Of a stretch of DNA of 64,000 nucleotides, positions 46,408 to 54,760 are shown piece by piece; position 1 is the stretch's first letter; every line of letters begins with the position of its first letter. The notes below the pieces were generated by a model. It was not told where the DNA came from and did not search any database. It saw only the letters and a list, made by a program, of their open reading frames with translations. The translations under genes and the position numbers were made by a program. Source of the DNA: Alphaproteobacteria bacterium (GTDB lineage Bacteria > Pseudomonadota > Alphaproteobacteria > Ferrovibrionales > Ferrovibrionaceae); NCBI GenBank assembly GCA_947473805.1, contig CANJGB010000018.1:1-64000 (forward strand), written 5' to 3'.

Positions 46408-47610
46408 ATGGCAGGCAGCGGCATTCCGACGCTCGATTCGGTTGATGTCTCCGGCAAGCGCGTGCTGGTGCGCGTCGATCTGAACGTGCCAATGAAGGAC
46501 GGGCGGGTCACCGATGACCTGCGCATCAGCCGCAGCCTCCCGACGCTGCACGAACTGGCGCGCAAGGGCGCCAAGGTCGTGGTGCTGTCGCACTTCGGCC
46601 GGCCCGACGGCAAGCCGGTGCCGGACATGAGCCTGCGCCCGGTCGCCGCCGTTCTGGCGACCGCTCTGGGCCAGAAGGTTGAGTTCGGCGACGACTGCAT
46701 CGGCGAGGCCGCGAAGAACACGGTCGATCGCCTGCGTCCCGGTGGCGTCGCGGTGCTGGAAAACACCCGCTTCCATGCCGGCGAGGAAAAGAACGACCCC
46801 GAACTGGCCAAGGAAATGGCCAAGCTCGGCGACATCTACGTCAACGACGCCTTCTCGTGCGCCCACCGCGCGCACGTCTCGACCGAGGCGCTGGCCCATT
46901 TGCTGCCGGCTTATGCCGGCCGCAACATGGAGGTTGAGCTCAATCACCTGAAGGCCGCGCTGGAGAAGCCCCAACGGCCGGTTGCCGCCCTGGTCGGCGG
47001 CGCCAAGGTTTCGACCAAGCTGGAACTGCTGGGCAACTTGCTGGCGCGCGTGGACCGCCTGATCATCGGCGGCGGCATGGCCAACACGTTCCTCGCCGCC
47101 AAGGGCTTCGAGATCGGCACCAGCCTGTGCGAGCGCGACCTCGTGCCCATCGCGCGCGACATCCTGGCCAAGTCGGCGGTCAGCCGCTGCCAGATCGTGC
47201 TGCCCGACGATGTCGTCGTGGCGCGCGAGTTCAAGGCCGGCGCGGCCTCGAAAATCCTTCCCGCCGACCGCGTGCCGCCGGACCAGATGATCCTCGACAT
47301 CGGTCCGGTTACCGCCGCGCGCCTCGGCACCATGCTGACAGAATGCAAGACGCTGGTCTGGAACGGCCCGCTGGGTGCGTTCGAAACGCCGCCATTCGAT
47401 GCCGGCACCGTGACGGTGGCGCGCACCGCGGCGGCGCTGACCGCGGCGGGCAAGCTGCTGTCGGTCGCCGGTGGCGGCGACACGGTGGCAGCCCTGCGCC
47501 ATGCGGGCGTGGCTGACGAGTTCTCGTACGTCTCGACCGCCGGGGGCGCGTTCCTCGAATGGGTCGAAGGCAAGGAACTGCCCGGCGTCACGGCGCTGCT
47601 GCGCCATTGA
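46408..47610 (+). CDS. pgk: Phosphoglycerate kinase
   Basis: The 400-residue enzyme transfers phosphate from 1,3-bisphosphoglycerate to [23 protein letters not shown] and LSHFGRPDG are the substrate-binding N-terminal motifs. [15 protein letters not shown] and [14 protein letters not shown] follow, and the nucleotide site is [10 protein letters not shown] with [12 protein letters not shown]. It is downstream of gap and upstream of an SDR gene. Confidence 0.98.
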   Translation: MAGSGIPTLDSVDVSGKRVLVRVDLNVPMKDGRVTDDLRISRSLPTLHELARKGAKVVVLSHFGRPDGKPVPDMSLRPVAAVLATALGQKVEFGDDCIGEAAKNTVDRLRPGGVAVLENTRFHAGEEKNDPELAKEMAKLGDIYVNDAFSCAHRAHVSTEALAHLLPAYAGRNMEVELNHLKAALEKPQRPVAALVGGAKVSTKLELLGNLLARVDRLIIGGGMANTFLAAKGFEIGTSLCERDLVPIARDILAKSAVSRCQIVLPDDVVVAREFKAGAASKILPADRVPPDQMILDIGPVTAARLGTMLTECKTLVWNGPLGAFETPPFDAGTVTVARTAAALTAAGKLLSVAGGGDTVAALRHAGVADEFSYVSTAGGAFLEWVEGKELPGVTALLRH

Positions 47611-47658
47611 TCTGACGCGAGACGTCGGCCAAGCTTCCCCGCAACAAGCGGAGGAAGC

Positions 47659-48387
47659 ATGGGCGACACCATCGTCTGGATCAGCGGCGCGACCGGCGGC
47701 ATCGGCGCGTCGCTCTTGCGGCATGTTCCCTACCCCAATGCACGCATCATCAATCTCGACATCCGCGACGCGGCGGGCTGCGAGAATGTCCGCTTCGACC
47801 TGACCGATCCGGCAAGCTGGGATGCGGTCGCCGCACACTTCGCCGATGAACTCGCCCGCTTCAAGGGCCGGCGGGCGGTGTTCCTGCAGAACGCCTTTGT
47901 GCAGGCCGGCATGGGCGTCATCGGCAAGATCGACCGTGACGGCTACCGCACTTCGCTGACTGCCAACTTCGTTGCGCCGCTGATGCTGGGTGAGGCATTC
48001 CTCCGCGCCGCCACCCCTGGCTATGAGCTGGGCCTGATGATGATGTCATCGGGCTCTGCCCTCGGGCGCATCGGCCAGTCCGCCTATGGCGCGGCGAAGG
48101 CCGGCATCGAGAAGTGGGTCGAGGTCGCTCGTCAGGAATTCAGCACCCGTCCCGACACGTGGATCGTCGCCGTCCGGCCGGGCCTCGTACGCACGGCAAC
48201 CGCACTGCGTGGCGCCGACCTTCCGGCGGAGATTTATCCGCGGGCCGGGGTGCTGAAGGAAAAGTTCGCAACCCACGGCGTCGAGGCCGACCTTGCTGGC
48301 GCACGCATCTGGAAGGCGCTGCCGCCAAAGCCCGGCCGGCCGCTGATCTCGTTCGACGACTCCACGACCGAGCAGGCGACGATCTAG
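47659..48387 (+). CDS. Short-chain dehydrogenase, unusual LQNA subtype (copy 2)
   Basis: The 242-residue SDR opens TIVWISGATGGIGASLL, with Ser in MMMSSGSALGRIG and the catalytic YGAAK. It shares with the protein at 16589-17356 the rare DLTDPASWDAVAAHF segment and FKGRRAVFLQNA in place of the usual NNAG. The rest is moderately diverged, so these are paralogues. It sits between pgk and the convergent M48 gene, 48 bp after pgk, and its stop overlaps the M48 stop. It may be read through from the gap-pgk transcript. Substrate unknown. Confidence 0.87.
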   Translation: MGDTIVWISGATGGIGASLLRHVPYPNARIINLDIRDAAGCENVRFDLTDPASWDAVAAHFADELARFKGRRAVFLQNAFVQAGMGVIGKIDRDGYRTSLTANFVAPLMLGEAFLRAATPGYELGLMMMSSGSALGRIGQSAYGAAKAGIEKWVEVARQEFSTRPDTWIVAVRPGLVRTATALRGADLPAEIYPRAGVLKEKFATHGVEADLAGARIWKALPPKPGRPLISFDDSTTEQATI

Positions 48388-49435
48388 CCGCAGATTTTTT
48401 TCAACGCCTGCCATTCGGCGGCATTCAGCGCGTCGCCACCGCCCTTCTGGTCGGCGGCGCGCGCCCGCGCCGCGCGGTCGATGGAGGCGGGGTGGGTTTC
48501 CAGCAGCGCGAACATCCCGGTCGCGCCGCCTTCCTTCTTCTCCAGCCGTTCGAAAAAGTCGGCGAACGGGGTAGCGGCAATACCGGCGCGGGCCAGCGTG
48601 GCGAAGGCCTCGTCGTCGGCAGCGGCCTCGGCATCGCGGGTATAGGCGGCCTGCACCATGATCTGCGCCAGCACGATGGTCGAGGAAATGCCGGTCACGT
48701 CGCCCAGCAGGAGACCGACCGCCAGCGCGCCGGTGCCGCGCTTGATGATGATCTCGATCGGGTGGCGCAGGTCGCTGTGGCCCATTTCGTGCGCCAGCAC
48801 GCCGGCCAGTTCGTTCGGATGCTGCGTGAAGTCGAGCAGGCCGCGGAACACCACGATGTGGCCGCCGGGCAGCGCGAAGGCGTTGACCAGCTTGCCGTCC
48901 ACCACATGCAGCGTGAATGGCACACGGTGCAGTCCGGGCGCGCCCAGCCGCGCCTGCAGATGCGCCAGCGCCGCGACACCCTCGGCGGCCTGGCAATCGC
49001 CTGACCCGGCCGCGACCTGCACGGCCACGCTGCGGCCGAGGCGCTCTTCCATGGCGGCGGGATATAGGCCGCGACCTGCGCCGACAGCAGCGGCAGGCCG
49101 ACGACGAAGAACAGCACCACAGCCATGCCGGCGCCGACGATCCAGCTTGCGGTGCTGAGCCAGGCGGGACGGCCGCCTTTCGGGTCGGCGCGACAATGGC
49201 GGCGCAGCACGCGCAGCAGGATGGAATCCGCGCACTGGATTTCCGCGCTGCTGCCGCGCCGCACAAGCCGCGCCTGCCCGGTGTCGTCGATATTGAACGG
49301 AACGATTTCGTCGTACGGCCAGGTATCGACAACGCGGTGGTCCGGCGTCTCGATCAACAGACCGCCAGCCAGCAGCGTCAGGATCACATCCCGCGCCCCG
49401 GCTGTTTTGCCGTTGTAGTAGCGGGCGGCGCTCAA
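48384..49435 (-). pseudogene. Membrane-linked M48 metallopeptidase, frameshifted
   Basis: The N-terminal frame runs from a TTG at 49435 (SAARYYNGKTAGARDVIL), just after the DUF898-like stop. It includes a transmembrane helix (SWIVGAGMAVVLFFVVGLPLL) and ends its sense part at VAAYIPP. The peptidase continues in another frame from about 49052 (MEERLGRSVAVQVAAG) with the zinc site VLAHEMGHSDLRHP, a downstream Glu region and an AADDEAF ligand. One missing base in the CCGCCGCCATGG stretch explains the break. It may be a real mutation, a sequencing error, or two coupled proteins. M48 enzymes of this sort clear misfolded membrane or periplasmic proteins. Confidence 0.78.
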
Positions 49436-49438
49436 CGC

Positions 49439-50500
49439 TCAGCCCAAGCCGACATCGAAAGCATCGGCAATACCTTCGCCGGTTGCGGGCACCGCCTGGG
49501 TAGACTGGACAATCGCAGAAAGGCCATTGGGATTCTCTATATGCAGGGTCGCGCAGATTTGACGGAGGATTGGCACATAAATCAGCGGCCAGATGAGAAG
49601 TGAGAAAAGTACGAAGAAGCTGATGAACCCGATAAAGCCATAGTACTTCGAGAAACCACGTGGATTGACCCCGATAACAAACATCCACATTTCCACGATG
49701 AACCCGACCACGAAGATGAACAGAAACCAACCCGCCAATACCAGAATCGGGGCAAGCACGAAGCGGCGAAACACAGGCCAGAATGGCAGTGCGGAATCGA
49801 AGCGGACCTCGCCTACCTGCGTATGAGCCATGACGTAGCGAAACTCGCGCACGCGGCACCAGATATAGGCGAGGCCGAGCGTGGCCATCACGATCAGCCA
49901 CGGACCCAGCAGGTCCCGGCCGCGGCCGTCGAACTCAACACGCTGGTCACCGACGACGGTGTGGCGCAGCAGCCTGGCCTGCTGGTTCATCCGCATCCAC
50001 GGGTAATAGACGCCGAGCGTCAGGCCGATCAGGGCCATCCAGCAGATGACCTGGACCGCGTAACCCGCGGCGCTACCGTCCTGGCCACAGCGGATGCCAC
50101 GCCACATTGTGCGTGACAGCCGGTAGCGCCGCGCCCGGTACACGGCAAACTGATAGAGAAACAGAAACACGATCGAGGTCGAGAAGCTGACGAGCCTCAC
50201 GGCCAGCATGTTGCCCGCCACCAGGGTCGTCAGAAGGTTTACGGCGATGAAGTACGGCGCCAGGACGCACAGCGCGATCAGGAAGCCCTTGAACAGCTCC
50301 ATCCCGGTGCCGGTATAGGCCAGCGGGTCGCCGAGGACCTCGATATTGCTCCAAAGGTAGCGGCGCAGGCGGGTGCGGCCCCAGAAGCGGTAGAAGCCTA
50401 ACGTAACGATGTTCAGGCCCAGATTCCGCAGCAGCAGGCCAAACAGCGAGCCGCGCCCGCGATACACTACCTGCGGCGCCAAGGTCTCCGTCTGGTCCAT
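49439..50500 (-). CDS. DUF898/YjgN-type multipass membrane protein
   Basis: The 353-residue protein has about six hydrophobic helices. The repeated cytoplasmic signature LGLNIVTLGFYRFWGRTRLRRYLWSN recurs as LIGLTLGVYYPWMRMNQQARLLR, and each copy is followed by a small beta-like segment. That duplicated pattern is the DUF898 (YjgN) family mark. Function is unknown. It is coupled to the M48 peptidase gene, whose TTG start follows its stop within a few bases; such pairs are common. Confidence 0.88.
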   Translation of the reverse strand: MDQTETLAPQVVYRGRGSLFGLLLRNLGLNIVTLGFYRFWGRTRLRRYLWSNIEVLGDPLAYTGTGMELFKGFLIALCVLAPYFIAVNLLTTLVAGNMLAVRLVSFSTSIVFLFLYQFAVYRARRYRLSRTMWRGIRCGQDGSAAGYAVQVICWMALIGLTLGVYYPWMRMNQQARLLRHTVVGDQRVEFDGRGRDLLGPWLIVMATLGLAYIWCRVREFRYVMAHTQVGEVRFDSALPFWPVFRRFVLAPILVLAGWFLFIFVVGFIVEMWMFVIGVNPRGFSKYYGFIGFISFFVLFSLLIWPLIYVPILRQICATLHIENPNGLSAIVQSTQAVPATGEGIADAFDVGLG

Positions 50501-50703
50501 GTCCGGTTCCCCCGTCCCCTGGGGACAAGTCTAGCAAGTGCGCGCAATGCGCGTAAATCCCGGAAGCGGTTTTCGCCCCAGTCGCACGCGGCTTCCGGCC
50601 GCCCGCACGGAAGGCTCCTCCTGCCCTCCGTTGAAAAGCGGGCCGCCATCCGGTAAGCAACCGGCCATCCCCTGAACCCAAGCGAACCAAGGACCCCCGC
50701 CCC

Positions 50704-51633
50704 ATGAAGATCACCCGCAAGGTCCGCGAAATCCTGGATCACTACGAGAGCGACAATCCCGGCGTGAAGGCCAACCTGGCCCGCATGCTGATGGCCGGCA
50801 AGCTGGGCGGCACCGGCAAGATGGTGATCCTGCCGGTCGACCAGGGCTTCGAGCACGGCCCGGCGCGCAGCTTCGCCCCGAACCCGGCGGCGTACGACCC
50901 GCATTACCATTTCCAGCTGGCGATCGACGCAGGCCTCAACGCCTTCGCCGCCCCGCTGGGCATGCTGGAGACCGGCGCTGCCACCTTCGCCGGCCAGATC
51001 CCGCTGATCCTCAAGATCAACAGCGCCAACAGCCTGTCGCGCGAGAAGGATGCGCCGACCCAGGCGGCGACGGCGAGCATTGCCGACGCGCTGCGGCTCG
51101 GCTGCTCGGCGGTCGGCTTCACGATCTATCCGGGCTCGGACGCGGCCTACGACATGATGGAGATGGTGCGCGACCTTTCCGAAGAGGCGAAGGCCGTGGG
51201 CCTCGCCACCGTGGTGTGGTCGTACCCGCGCGGCGGCGACCTGTCGAAGGATGGCGAGACGGCGTTCGACGTGGTGACCTATGCCGCGCACATGGCGGCG
51301 CTCTTGGGCGCGCACATCATCAAGGTGAAGCTGCCGGGCGCGAACCTGGCACAGGCCGAGGCCAAGAAGGTGTACGAGGCGCAGAAGATCGACGGCTCGA
51401 CCCAGGCGAAGCGCGTGGAGCACGTGGTGCAGGCCCTGTTCGGCGGCCGGCGCCTGGTGGTGTTTTCGGGCGGCGCGACCAAGGGCGAGGACAGCGTGTT
51501 CGACGACGCGCGCGCGATCCGCGACGGCGGCGGCAATGGCTCGATCATCGGCCGCAACACCTTCCAGCGGAAGCGCGAGGACGCGCTGAAGATGCTCGAC
51601 ACCATCGTCCGCATCTACCAGGGCAAGGAATAG
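50704..51633 (+). CDS. Class I fructose-bisphosphate aldolase (DhnA/archaeal type)
   Basis: The 309-residue TIM-barrel aldolase cleaves fructose-1,6-bisphosphate. It is the DhnA/FbaB-like class I form, not the zinc class II form usual in E. coli. LPVDQGFEHGPARSF, LILKINSANSLS, VGFTIYPGSD and HIIKVKLPG are visible, the last with the probable Schiff-base Lys. VFSGGATKG and NGSIIGRNTFQR are the phosphate-binding loops. It completes the tkt-gap-pgk-aldolase set. Confidence 0.92.
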   Translation: MKITRKVREILDHYESDNPGVKANLARMLMAGKLGGTGKMVILPVDQGFEHGPARSFAPNPAAYDPHYHFQLAIDAGLNAFAAPLGMLETGAATFAGQIPLILKINSANSLSREKDAPTQAATASIADALRLGCSAVGFTIYPGSDAAYDMMEMVRDLSEEAKAVGLATVVWSYPRGGDLSKDGETAFDVVTYAAHMAALLGAHIIKVKLPGANLAQAEAKKVYEAQKIDGSTQAKRVEHVVQALFGGRRLVVFSGGATKGEDSVFDDARAIRDGGGNGSIIGRNTFQRKREDALKMLDTIVRIYQGKE

Positions 51634-51647
51634 GCGCCAGCCTTTCC

Positions 51648-52202
51648 ATGGCCAGTGAGGACCGTTCGCCGCCGCGGCCGTTGTGCCGCCTGTACCTGGT
51701 CGTGCCGGCGGGCACGACGGTTGCGGCGCTGAACGCGGCGCTGGACGGCGGCGACGTCGGCTGCATCCGCCTGCAGGAGCCGGAGGAGGCCTTGCGCGAG
51801 GTGGCGCAGGGCCGTGACGTCGCCTGCTTCCTGGAGGACGCACACGGCGCCGGCCGCTATGACGGCATCCACCTGACAGACGCCGCGGGATTCGCCGAGG
51901 CGCGCGCCAGCGCCGGCATGGTGGGGGTTGCGGCCGACAGCCGGCACGACGCGCTGGAGGCGGCCGAGGCGGGGGCCGACTACGTGGCGCTGAGCGGCGC
52001 GGAACTGGTCGCCTGGTGGGCGGAGCTGATGGAAGTGCCCTGCGCCGCCGAGGGCGCCACCACGCTGGACGAGGCCGTGGAACTGGCGAAACAGGGCGCC
52101 GATTTCGTCAGCCTGGGCAGCGCCATCTGGAACCACCCGGACGGCCCGAAAACCGCCGTCGAGGCCCTGAACGCGGCCATTGCGGCGACCCGGCCCGGCT
52201 GA
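51648..52202 (+). CDS. Thiamine phosphate synthase-like TIM-barrel protein
   Basis: The 184-residue product resembles ThiE/TenI. CRLYLVVPAG opens the barrel, and GIHLTDAAGFAEARA, VGVAADSRHDALEAAEAGADYVALSG and DFVSLGSAIWNHPDGP follow. It is shorter than typical ThiE, and the pyrophosphate-binding parts are weakly matched, so it may act as a TenI-like or other TMP-synthase relative. It follows the aldolase by 14 bp. Proteins of this type sit here in related genomes. Confidence 0.78.
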   Translation: MASEDRSPPRPLCRLYLVVPAGTTVAALNAALDGGDVGCIRLQEPEEALREVAQGRDVACFLEDAHGAGRYDGIHLTDAAGFAEARASAGMVGVAADSRHDALEAAEAGADYVALSGAELVAWWAELMEVPCAAEGATTLDEAVELAKQGADFVSLGSAIWNHPDGPKTAVEALNAAIAATRPG

Positions 52203-52265
52203 TAGCGTCCGCCGCCTTTCGAGGCCCCCTGTTTCCGGGCACCCCCGCCCCACCGAGGTTTCCCC

Positions 52266-53078
52266 ATGTCAGCCTTGCGTTCACCGTTGATCAACGTGAT
52301 GACGGCGGCGGCGAAGAAGGCCGCGCGGGTGCTGATCCGCGACTTCGGCGAGGTCGAGCACCTGCAGGTCTCCCGAAAGGGCCCGGCCGATTTCGTCAGC
52401 GTTGCCGACGAGAAATCCGAGCGCACGCTGCGCGAGGAACTGGGCCGCGCGCGGCCGGACTACGGCTTCCGCCTGGAGGAAGGCGGCACCATCGCGTCAA
52501 AGGACGGCATCCACAACTGGGTGGTCGATCCGCTGGACGGCACCACCAACTTCCTGCACGGCCTGCCGCACTGGGCCATTTCCATCGGCCTCGAGAAGAA
52601 CGGCGAGCCGGTGGCCGGCGTGATCTACGACCCGATCAAGGACGAGATGTTTGTCGCCGAGAAGGGCCAGGGCGCCTATCTCAACTCGAAGCGCCTGCGC
52701 GTGTCGGGCCGGCGCAAGCTGGAGGAGACGGTGCTGGCGACCGGCATTCCGTTCCACGGCCTGCAGGGCCACAAGCGCTTCTCCGCCGAGCTCGACGCCA
52801 TCATGCCGAACGTGGCCGGCGTGCGCCGCTTCGGCGCCGCGGCGCTCGACCTCGCCTATGTAGCGGCGGGCCGCTTCGACGGCTTCTGGGAATGGAACCT
52901 GAAGCCGTGGGACATCTGCGCCGGCATCGTCATGGTGCGCGAGTCCGCCGGCCTGGTGACCGACCCGCATGGCGGCGACAAGCCGTACGAGACCGGCAAC
53001 GTGCTGGCCAGCACCATGGACATCCACCCCAAGGTGGCGCTGACGCTGCGCGCTGCGGCGAAGAACGCGGTGGAGTAA
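52266..53078 (+). CDS. Inositol monophosphatase family protein (SuhB-like)
   Basis: The 270-residue Mg-dependent phosphatase has metal ligands in VSVADEKSE, EEGG, WVVDPLDGTTNFLHG and WDICAGIVMVRESAG. It hydrolyses inositol-1-phosphate or related sugar phosphates. SuhB members also join rRNA antitermination complexes. The segment AALDLAYVAAGRFDGFWEWNLKPWD is typical. It ends the carbon cluster; the next 730 bp carry no gene. Confidence 0.93.
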   Translation: MSALRSPLINVMTAAAKKAARVLIRDFGEVEHLQVSRKGPADFVSVADEKSERTLREELGRARPDYGFRLEEGGTIASKDGIHNWVVDPLDGTTNFLHGLPHWAISIGLEKNGEPVAGVIYDPIKDEMFVAEKGQGAYLNSKRLRVSGRRKLEETVLATGIPFHGLQGHKRFSAELDAIMPNVAGVRRFGAAALDLAYVAAGRFDGFWEWNLKPWDICAGIVMVRESAGLVTDPHGGDKPYETGNVLASTMDIHPKVALTLRAAAKNAVE

Positions 53079-53150
53079 GGGACGCCCTCGGCTATTGGCG
53101 CACAGCTTCAGCCCGCCCGTTTCCAACCTCCTGTTCCTGAACCCGAATTC

Positions 53151-53231
53151 CTCATCCTGAGGCGCTGCCCCCAAGGGCCGGCCCCGCCGGCCCGTTTAAC
53201 CACAGACATTGGCGGCGTTGCGAAGGATGAG
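53151..53231. repeat. REP-like palindrome 1
   Basis: CTCATCCT (53151-53158) is answered by AGGATGAG (53224-53231). Between them lie further GC-rich complementary parts (GGCCGG/CCGGCC). The CTCATCCTGAGG core recurs in the element at 55741-55852, and a near form occurs at 59126-59198. Confidence 0.65.
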
Positions 53232-53306
53232 CCCCCTGACGCCCCCGCCGGGGCGCCAGTACAGCCACCTAAACCAGTTCAAAACCGCTGAAATCGCCGC
53301 GCCGGG

Positions 53307-53411
53307 GTGAGTTTCGAGTGCGTTTGGGTGAGTTTGGAGTGCGCTTTGGTGCGTTTGAGTGGCGGTTAGGTGAGTTTGAGTGGTGGTTCAGTGAGTTTCG
53401 GTGCCTTCAAC
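53307..53411. repeat. Five-copy 21-bp tandem repeat, G/T-rich strand
   Basis: Five consecutive 21-bp units begin at 53307, 53328, 53349, 53370 and 53391. Each is a variant of GTGAGTTTGGAGTG plus a 7-nt tail such as CGTTTGG. The + strand is overwhelmingly G and T with very little C. The unit is a multiple of three, so one frame gives a 7-residue repeat (RLGEFGV-like), but no ribosome-binding site or family supports a gene. Copies are degenerate, so it is not a recent expansion. Confidence 0.85.
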
Positions 53412-53757
53412 CACCAACCTACGGGTCCTCTAAAAGTCCCAAGCCCAAACCGGGCATGTATGCCCATGTCCGGATTTTTCAATGCAACCCCGGCGTTCAA
53501 TTTTTCTAGAGTGGCAAATCAACTCTCCTGAGAAGGCTTTTTATTTCTGGAAATTCTAACAGGCCAATATCCACTTTGAAAAATCCGTCCGGTGCATTCG
53601 GCTGAGCACACCATTTAGAACCGAATCCAGAAATCGACCGTCAAACGACTTAAACACCCGCCGCGTATGCATGCATGGATGAGTGCCGTAGCTTTTCTTG
53701 AGGTGCGGCGTAAGTGAATGCTTCGTCGTCTGGCTCAAGATTCGCTTTCCTGCTGAA

Positions 53758-53813
53758 GTACCAGTTGAGGGGCGCGATGTTGGAGTCCTGCTTCTTCAAC
53801 GAAAGGGACGTTC
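53758..53813 (-). pseudogene. Degraded fragment of a Bug receptor gene
   Basis: Over about 55 bp this sequence matches the Bug gene at 55902-56885 (around 56118-56172) at roughly three bases in four, starting with the identical GTACCAGTTGAGGG. In the minus sense one frame gives NVPFVEEAG and another gives NIAPLNWY, the two halves of the family motif around DVPSLKEQGTDIAALNWY. An indel therefore breaks it. It is a relic of a fourth Bug copy in this cluster. Confidence 0.65.
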
Positions 53814-54642
53814 AGGCCTCGCCGATGGTTTCGCCGTTCGTCACGCGCTGAAGGAAGCGCAGCACCACCTTCGCGCATTCGTCCGGGTTGTCCCAGGTGA
53901 TGTTGCCGGCGGCCTCGATGCCGTGCAGTTCGCAGGCCGGAATCGTGCGCGCCATCATCTGCTGCTCGGCGACGTCGAACTGGCCCTGCTCGGCGTACAG
54001 CAGGAGCGTCGGCGCGGCGATGCGCGGGAGGAGCGGCGTGATGTCCATGGTCGAGGCCATGCGCATCAGCCCGGCCAGCACATGGGCCGGCACGCGGCCC
54101 ATGCGTTCCATGAACAGTTCGTTCTGCAGCGGGATGCGTGAGGTATAGAGCGGGGCGGCGGTGCGGGCGTAGAGCCAGGTGCCCATGGCCATCAGCGCCG
54201 AGATGCCATCTGGATAGCCATCGCGCAGGAAGCGGCCTTGCGCCTTGGCCGGCACGAAGGCCGGCGTGCCGACGCCGGTGAGGCTGCGCACGCGCGCGGG
54301 GTGATGGGCGGCGAAGTGAATCGCCATGATGCCGCCGCCGGAGGTGCCGACGAGATGCACTTTCTCCAGCCCCAGCGCATCGAGCAAAGCCAGCGTGTCG
54401 TTCGCGAGTGTGTCGAGCGTGTAGGTGTAGCCGAGCGGCGGCGCGGTGGAGCGGCCGAGGCCGCGCCGGTCGGGCCGGATGACACGATAGTGGCGCGCCA
54501 GCGTGGGCACCCAGGCGCGATATTCGTCGCTGTCGCCGGACAGGTGGGCGAGCAGCACCACCGTCTCGCGCGGACGCCAGGGATCGGTGAAGTCGTCGTC
54601 CTCGTAGTGGAGGTCGGCGCCGTCGACATGGACGACCGGCAT
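53812..54642 (-). CDS. Alpha/beta hydrolase
   Basis: The 276-residue cytoplasmic hydrolase has LAHLSGDSDEYRAW (oxyanion), RPDRRGLGRST and the nucleophile elbow VGTSGGGIMAIHFAA (Ser). A cap region with MGRVPAHVLAGLMRM and LLLYAEQGQFDVAEQQM (acid region) follow. The final His region is less clear: ELHGIEAAGNITWDNPDE has no standard GHxxH. GGGAGGAAAAGC upstream sets the start at 54642. It diverges from a Bug receptor gene and probably acts on the same group of substrates. Confidence 0.85.
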   Translation of the reverse strand: MPVVHVDGADLHYEDDDFTDPWRPRETVVLLAHLSGDSDEYRAWVPTLARHYRVIRPDRRGLGRSTAPPLGYTYTLDTLANDTLALLDALGLEKVHLVGTSGGGIMAIHFAAHHPARVRSLTGVGTPAFVPAKAQGRFLRDGYPDGISALMAMGTWLYARTAAPLYTSRIPLQNELFMERMGRVPAHVLAGLMRMASTMDITPLLPRIAAPTLLLYAEQGQFDVAEQQMMARTIPACELHGIEAAGNITWDNPDECAKVVLRFLQRVTNGETIGEA

Positions 54643-54760
54643 GCTTTTCCTCCCGTCATTCTTTCTTGCCCGCATCATCGCGTGGCGCGCGCGAAGTTGC
54701 CAGTGGCGTGCGGCGGGCCTAGCCTCAGCGGACAAACAAGAAATACGGGAGGGAAAATTC

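Larger units (their letters stand above)
53079..53811. other. Gene-free, repeat-bearing region
   Basis: No supported gene lies here. In order it holds a palindromic element (53151-53231), a G/T-rich 21-bp tandem repeat (53307-53411), an AT-richer stretch of about 350 bp with no recognisable content, and a short degraded Bug-receptor remnant (53758-53813). Base composition in the second half is clearly lower in GC than the flanking genes, which points to foreign or decayed DNA. Confidence 0.75.

Noticed and set aside
44550-46835. A 761-codon minus-strand open frame opposite the PAS kinase, gap and pgk
   Set aside because: It spans three recognised genes on the other strand and has no recognisable domain.
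53307-53411. A CRISPR array
   Set aside because: The 21-bp units are directly adjacent with no spacers, and no cas genes are present.
53318-53509. A 63-codon frame made of 7-residue repeats
   Set aside because: It follows automatically from a 21-bp repeat; there is no ribosome-binding site, and the tail after the repeat is unrelated.
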